Of a stretch of DNA of 64,000 bases, positions 59,051-64,000 are shown in pieces (the stretch's first letter is position 1; every line of letters starts with the position of its first letter). The notes beneath the pieces are model-generated. The model was not told the origin of the DNA, made no database searches, and saw nothing but the letters and a program-made list of their open reading frames with translations. The translations under genes were made by a program, and so were the position numbers. Origin of the DNA: Dryococelus australis (Eukaryota; Arthropoda; Insecta; Phasmatodea; Phasmatidae); assembly GCA_029891345.1 (NCBI GenBank), contig CM056997.1, positions 215,613,212-215,677,211 of the forward strand, in the 5' to 3' direction.

Positions 59051-59739
59051 AGCCAGAATGGCTTATTTGTTATACTAGTACACTGCTTCCTTTGGTGGTC
59101 TGCTGGTCATTATAAAAATAAAAATTATACTCACACGCCATGTCGTTGGCGACACTGTTGTGACTGAGTACCGAAATAGCACCCACTCACCGATGTCCAC
59201 AGCCCTGACCATGACGAAGCCCCCGCCAGCACTGACCCTCCTCCTCGAGGGCCCGCCGCCATCGCAAGGTGGCCATCTCATACACACGACCACCACCACC
59301 ACCTGTAAGAGAAAGAAGATACACACATCCTTTCCTGTGTCATGCCCAGAATTACCATCCCATGCGACGTACACAAAGGTATGCTTTGAGGATAGATTCT
59401 GGACTTGCGACCAGCTACCCCAACAAACCGTCAGCAGCACCTTCAAGTTATCATTGGAGTCCATATATATACACAGAATGTATAAGTCATAAATAAAATA
59501 AATGATCATGAGACAGGCGGAATATGTGGAATAGGTTCCTTTTCAATGCAGGAACGGAAGACAACAAGTATAAATATACAAACACAAAAACATGGTGGAA
59601 ACACAACAAAGAAAGATGATAGCACAGATAAGTGTGAAGAGGGACAGGTAGAGAAAAAGAGAAGGGGGAATAGCACAATGTATATGTGAAAGACGAAAAT
59701 CACCTACGATATGGGCGACCAGGCACATCAGAGGTAAAC
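59051..59739. other. No gene recognised
   Basis: Proline- and threonine-rich frames on both strands reflect CCACCACC and similar simple sequence near 59290. No family is recognisable. Confidence 0.5.
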
Positions 59740-61050
59740 AATACATATACTAGACTCCACATTCACATCACCCCAGATAGGAGAAGCAGTGTACCAAACA
59801 CAGTCCAGACCATATGTAGTCAGTTAAAGCTCCTGGAAGTTCTGGAAGACATCGCACAAAATCAAGATGTTGGTCCAGAGATTCAACTCAGATTATTCTC
59901 GGAGAGTGGTGCATCCAAACACCTCCCAGACCATTTGTGTATTATGATAGTCCTCCCTGCTGATGCCACAACTGGTTGAGCCGGTTGTGGAAGGCGGCGA
60001 TGTCGGACAGCTGTGGTTCGTCGAGAATCCCCAATGGTGTGCTGTAGTCATAATTAAACACTCCTTTGCAAATCTCCAACTCGAGCTGCCAGGGATCGGG
60101 GAAGAACACAGCAGTCGTCTTGAATTCAGCAGCTGGTAGATTCTGCACAAGAGTCGCGAGGCTGGCAAACATGGACCTAAAAGTATATATAAACTGGATG
60201 GTGAAGTTGTCGCTCACTCTTTTGGTAAAGATAATTAATTTCTCCTCTGTGTTCGGGATGATAAATATGTCCTCCGTGTCATAGTCAAGCTAGGTGATGT
60301 CGAAATGTGCATTGTATGCCAAGTTGTGGAACAGGATTCGCAGATGTTTGGGGCAGTGGCAGAGCTTGTCGCAGTTGCTACACGCAACCCTAAAAAACAC
60401 CCATGTTATGTGGTTTGTTATAACAAACCTTCCAGTTCTTAACTCTGGTGAAGGGGCCTGAGCATAGATAGCAGGTGGCAGCCCTATTATAGCCAGCCCA
60501 TTCTCCTCGTGTCAGTGGTTGATTCGGCTCGGACTGGCTATATATCTGCTTCATCAGAGTGCCAATCCATACAATCTCCTTTATTAACTTCTTCACCGCA
60601 CTCTCCTTGACATAGTGACACAGTCTCTGTGGGGAGGTTGGCCGCCTTGGTAGCAGATATGAGATTGTTGTTGACATACACCCCATTACTGAGGGGCACT
60701 TGCCTTTGGTACATAAAGGTATACAACATTGTGGGGTCCTGCTCACACATCTGAACTGGTTGCAGAGAAGCATCGAAATCCATGTACTCGACTATAGGAA
60801 TCTTGTCCACATGAAGAATGTTCCGGAACCAGTGCACAGGAGGCTGTCCGTTATCCTCCGCAAACATGTCAGCACAGATTATATCATGGTCATTATAGTA
60901 ACTCCTGCGCTCGGCCAGAGTATCGACACCTGTGAGCCCTGTCATCTGCAGCTGGTCGATCTGCTCCCACAGACATCGCTTGCAGACATGGATGGGGTGC
61001 GCATGGGCAGTCAACTGATTATACAAGGCAGGAGAAATCAGCTATGAGGC
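59740..61050 (-). pseudogene. Polinton/Maverick-type DNA polymerase B, N-terminal half
   Basis: Minus-strand pieces from 61026 downward run in the expected order. HVCKRCLWEQ is a zinc-binding-like start. IPIVEYMDFDASLQP holds the exonuclease I Asp (with Asp where Glu is usual). CYLCSGPFTR and KVCYNKPHNMG carry the Cys/His pattern. ILFHNLAYNAHFD is the exonuclease II region, its middle Asp replaced by Asn. MFASLATLVQNLP, KGVFNYDYSTP and DYHNTQMVWEVFGCTTL follow, with NLWTNILILCDVFQNFQE at about 59850. Several stops and frameshifts interrupt it. The polymerase palm is absent. In the other copy (28641-30540) the palm survives, so the two are separate insertions in opposite orientation. Confidence 0.85.
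60412..60429. repeat. Perfect 18-bp palindrome
   Basis: GGTTTGTTATAACAAACC is its own reverse complement. It sits within the polymerase remnant, where coding constraint has been lost. Confidence 0.9.
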
Positions 61051-61379
61051 AGTAATGTGCATTTCCATCTTTTGATATCATGAGGAAGAGATCGAACTGG
61101 ATGGCCCACTCCTGCTTCGGTACCCATATTGGAACAATTGTATATTGTATTATATTGTATATTCATGCTGACCCTAGGGTTCTTCTGCTCGAATAGGGGT
61201 ACCTGATGCAGAGGGGTGGGGAAGGCCAGGCCAGTAAAGTGAACCTGGCCTCCAAGTCAGTCGAGGTAGTGCTGGTTGACATTCTCATGGTGACACCCCT
61301 CTATATAACATTCCAGTATCACCCATTTAAAGAACTGCTGTCTTGGTTACAGGGATTGATTATTGTCTTCCTAGACGAG
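61051..61379. other. No gene recognised
   Basis: This is upstream of the polymerase remnant on its strand. I cannot place further polymerase sequence here. Confidence 0.5.
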
Positions 61380-61745
61380 ACACAGTCCTGAAGGGGTTCG
61401 AATCCCTACCAGGGGAGCTTAATAACCTATCGCTTAATACTGAATTCAATTAAAATGACATAAGAATATCTTACTTTTCCAAGTAGGAAAAATCCCAAGA
61501 AAACATTCAACTCTAAGCAGATGGTAAATTTAACGAGAGTATAGGATATATTATAGCGTATGGCTGTTTAAACTGTAGAAAGATTAATTGTATAAAATAT
61601 GTTAAAGGTTCAAAAAAGTTAGAGCTCGAAGATTAGGAAAAATAAACAAAATGTTAAATATGCTGCCCGGGACTCGATCTCTGCGTCAATCCACTCATTG
61701 TTCATTAGAGCTCCCGTGCTGTCTGCTCTCCGAACCATGGTGAAC
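61380..61745. mobile_element. Two tRNA-like fragments
   Basis: GAAGGGGTTCGAATCCCTAC (about 61383, plus strand) has a well-formed B box and T-arm but no matching acceptor strand upstream. GCAGAGATCGAGTCCCGGGC (minus strand, near 61680) is a B-box-like piece preceded by GTTCGGAGAGCAGACAGC. Both look like SINE heads rather than tRNA genes. Confidence 0.4.
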
Positions 61746-62484
61746 AGCAAATTAGTTCTTAGGTAAGCCTGCAGGGTGTAGAAGTATAGGTGAAACAGTT
61801 TGTGCGTGTTTGTTTTGCTATTACACAACGAAATGATTTATCAGAGTAATTCATTTAAATGTTTTATCTGTGGGTGCTGGTACATGCTGAAGCCACATAC
61901 ACAATTGTTTTTCCTGTTAGGGTTTGTTGCCCTGGCAGGAATAAAGCAGGAAATGTTCTCTCTCGGAAATATTCTACGGACAATTTGTTTATGGTAAGGC
62001 TTTAGTCTTGAGCTGTCATTCCTTGGGAGCAATCATATATCTCTACATATAACAAGCATACTTGATAAGTGTGTATAGTGAATGCTAGCATAGTTTAAAT
62101 GTAATACCTTCCAACCCTAATAATATTAATAATAATTAAACATTCTGAAATAAATTAAAATGTTTATGAACGCTGAAGTCTGGCTGTTTTGCTGATAGAA
62201 CATATTATTTTGGTGAATATTTAGTTGGTTCATACATGTGTACCTACTCAATATTCATTGCATGTAAATGAAATTATGGATTTGCACTATAACATTAATT
62301 ACACAGTTACATTATTACCATTTTTCATCATATAATTGCATTCACCTACACCATTCTCGAACTTCAACAGTTGACATAGAACATGTAACACATTAGTTGA
62401 GCAGTAGACACTGATAAGGTAATGTGATATCCATTAAGCATATTTGAATGCATAATAATGCATTTCTTAGAATAAAAAAAAATA
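61746..62484. other. No gene recognised
   Basis: AT-rich DNA ahead of the tRNA-like tandem array. Confidence 0.55.
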
Positions 62485-63135
62485 CATTACGTGAGTTGCC
62501 TGGGTAATGATCTCGGTAATCCAAAAATAACATTACATTAATTACTATAAGCAGGAATAGAGATCAAAAATTAATTTTTACTAAATTCATAACTAAAGCA
62601 TTAATAAGAGATCTGCCCAAGAATCGAACCCAAATCAGAAAATAGCATTACATTAATTGCTCTAAGAAGGAATGCAAATCAAAATTAAACTTATGTTAAA
62701 TTCGGACATAAAATATTATGTGTTCTGACCGAGACTCTAACTCGATTATCCGAAATTAACATTACTTTAAGTAAGCCTAGCACCTCTCCAAGTCATAAAT
62801 ATAATCTGGTTAAATTATGAAAAATAAAAAATATTACATGATCTGACTGAGATACGAATTTTAACATAAATTTTAGTAAACCTAGTACCTACCCAACTAA
62901 TAAATAAAATTTTGCTAAAATTGGAATTAAATAATTTTACATGCCCTATGTGAGAATCGGACACAAATCCGAAATTAACATTAGATTAAGTAAGTTTACT
63001 ACCTACCCACCTCACAAATAAAACATGGCTAAATTCGGAAATGAAATAATATTACATACCCTGAGTGAGAATCGAAACCAAATCCGAAACTAACATTAAT
63101 TTAGCTATCCAACTCGCAAATAAAAATTGGTTAAA
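62485..63135 (-). repeat. Tandem array of about six 115-bp tRNA-like units
   Basis: Landmarks AGAATCGAACCC and its variants recur near 62615, 62732, 62849, 62953 and 63067. On the minus strand a fairly complete unit reads GAGTTGGGTAGGTACTAGGC, a possible A box. GATTTGGGTTCGATTCTCAC, a good B box, follows about 30 bases later, and then an AT-rich tail. The whole unit, head and tail, is repeated head to tail. The copies are diverged. Confidence 0.75.
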
Positions 63136-63917
63136 ATCGACAATGAAATAATATTATGTGAGTAAATATGTCCTTGATGAATACGCACTTTGTGAGTTTA
63201 TGACTACCTATGCTTATAAAATATATAATGCATAATTTACGTTGTCAAAAAGTGCTTAAGGCATACATGTTCTTACCGTAATTGTGTATGTCGGGTATGA
63301 TGCCTTTGTTGTGTATTTGATCACTTTAGCTTCAAGGGTTCGAAATTATGACTATGTTTACAAAAGGGCTTAAAAGCTTAATTGACCTTGACAGAAAGGG
63401 TTAGGTTGTAAATGACTGGTTGTAAGGTAAACGATGCAATGTATTTGATGCTCGGAGAGGTTACATAATTAACATAAAAAATATGAAATTTGCTTCTGTG
63501 CTTACTAAATTCAATATATCGACTGTTATAGTCACATAATCATATTTTCTGATGACATATTCTTATCTACCTAAAGGATCCGAATCGTTTGATACATTAC
63601 TCGATATGTTGTTTGTAAAAGTTTAATAAATACATTTTTAATTTAAACATATAACATTTATTTCAAAAAAATAAATTTTACCAATTCGATGTTTGTGCTC
63701 CCATAAACTAAATCTCCTTGGAAATATGAGTTTGTAAAAATTAAGCTCGATACAGTTCTGTTTGAAGTTTTTAAGTGAGAAATAAAATATTATTAAATTA
63801 CGTATAGTTTTTTTTATACAATTACCGAATATTTATTAATTACAAATCTGTTTCTCATGTACCTTTTCATATAATGGAGTCAGTTTATATATTATTAAAA
63901 GCCTTATTGGCACTATT
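63136..63917. other. No gene recognised
   Basis: AT-rich DNA without identifiable features. Confidence 0.55.
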
Positions 63918-64000
63918 GTTCTGGTGGTTATATGGTCTAATGCGTCGGGTTATCAAGCCATAGTCTGGCGGTTCGAACCCTGCAAATTTCAAAATCTTTT
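63918..64000 (+). mobile_element. Start of a tRNA-derived SINE at the window edge
   Basis: TGGTGGTTATATGGTCTAAT has an A box and GGCGGTTCGAACCCTGC has a B box, 45 or so bases apart. The T-arm does not pair well, so this is a tRNA-derived element rather than a tRNA gene. It runs off the window. Confidence 0.6.

Noticed and set aside
59075-59509. 144-residue minus-strand frame and overlapping plus-strand frames
   Set aside because: Composition is driven by CCACCACC-type simple sequence, and no motif is recognisable on either strand.
61383-61420. tRNA gene
   Set aside because: The B box and T-arm are good, but no complementary acceptor strand or anticodon arm lies upstream.
63918-64000. tRNA gene at the window end
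   Set aside because: A and B boxes are present, but the T-arm stem is mismatched, so a SINE head is more likely.

Overview
The window looks like AT-rich intergenic DNA from a large animal genome, most likely an arthropod and perhaps an insect. I base this on the mix of elements: tRNA-derived SINEs, two PIF/Harbinger elements with BESS-like or Myb/SANT-like partners, Tc1/mariner and pogo remnants, Polinton/Maverick-type DNA polymerase B remnants, a small MITE family with TA target sites, and many micro- and minisatellites. I recognise no intact host protein gene, rRNA, functional tRNA or CRISPR array. The taxonomic call is an inference. Nearly all long open frames are transposon pieces, tandem repeats without stops, or chance.

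Layout. 1-2.4 kb: AT-rich DNA with a 36-bp tandem repeat and a TATATG microsatellite. 2.4-5.4 kb: a run of minus-strand, cysteine-containing reading frames, some resembling each other, that I cannot assign; this is the best candidate for something undescribed. 10.1-12.0 kb: a MITE copy, then a degraded Harbinger element with a transposase 5' end (one intron visible) facing a BESS-like partner gene. 14.2-15.3 kb: layered tandem repeats, including a 116-bp satellite that carries TGACCTTGA sites. 15.6-17.1 kb: two minus-strand SINEs. 20.9-24.9 kb: a MITE and three separate Tc1/mariner-type transposase remnants. 25.1-26.2 kb: an AT-rich interspersed repeat, a pogo-like transposase remnant and a MITE. 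28.6-30.5 kb: a frameshifted DNA polymerase B pseudogene (C-terminal two thirds). 32.0-32.4 kb: a GA-rich compound minisatellite. 38-47 kb: several SINEs, a MITE, a deleted Harbinger element of about 1 kb (Myb/SANT remnant plus transposase start), a 45-bp minisatellite and a higher-order 56-bp array. 51.5-52.6 kb: an integrase C-terminal remnant and a three-copy tandem repeat split by a MITE, which preserves the empty target site. 58.6-59.05 kb: a 494-bp element with long inverted ends. 59.7-61.05 kb: a second polymerase B remnant, minus strand, N-terminal half. 61.4-64 kb: tRNA-like sequences, including a tandem array of about 115-bp tRNA-like units.

How the parts relate. The genes do not form a pathway. 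The elements fall into families whose copies explain one another: seven traces of one MITE family, two Harbinger elements, two halves of Polinton-like polymerases, about eight tRNA-headed SINE copies and three copies of an ATTAATC-rich repeat. All recognisable transposases carry stops, frameshifts or deletions, so the window reads as a graveyard of old insertions. Any family in it that is still active must be mobilised from elsewhere in the genome.
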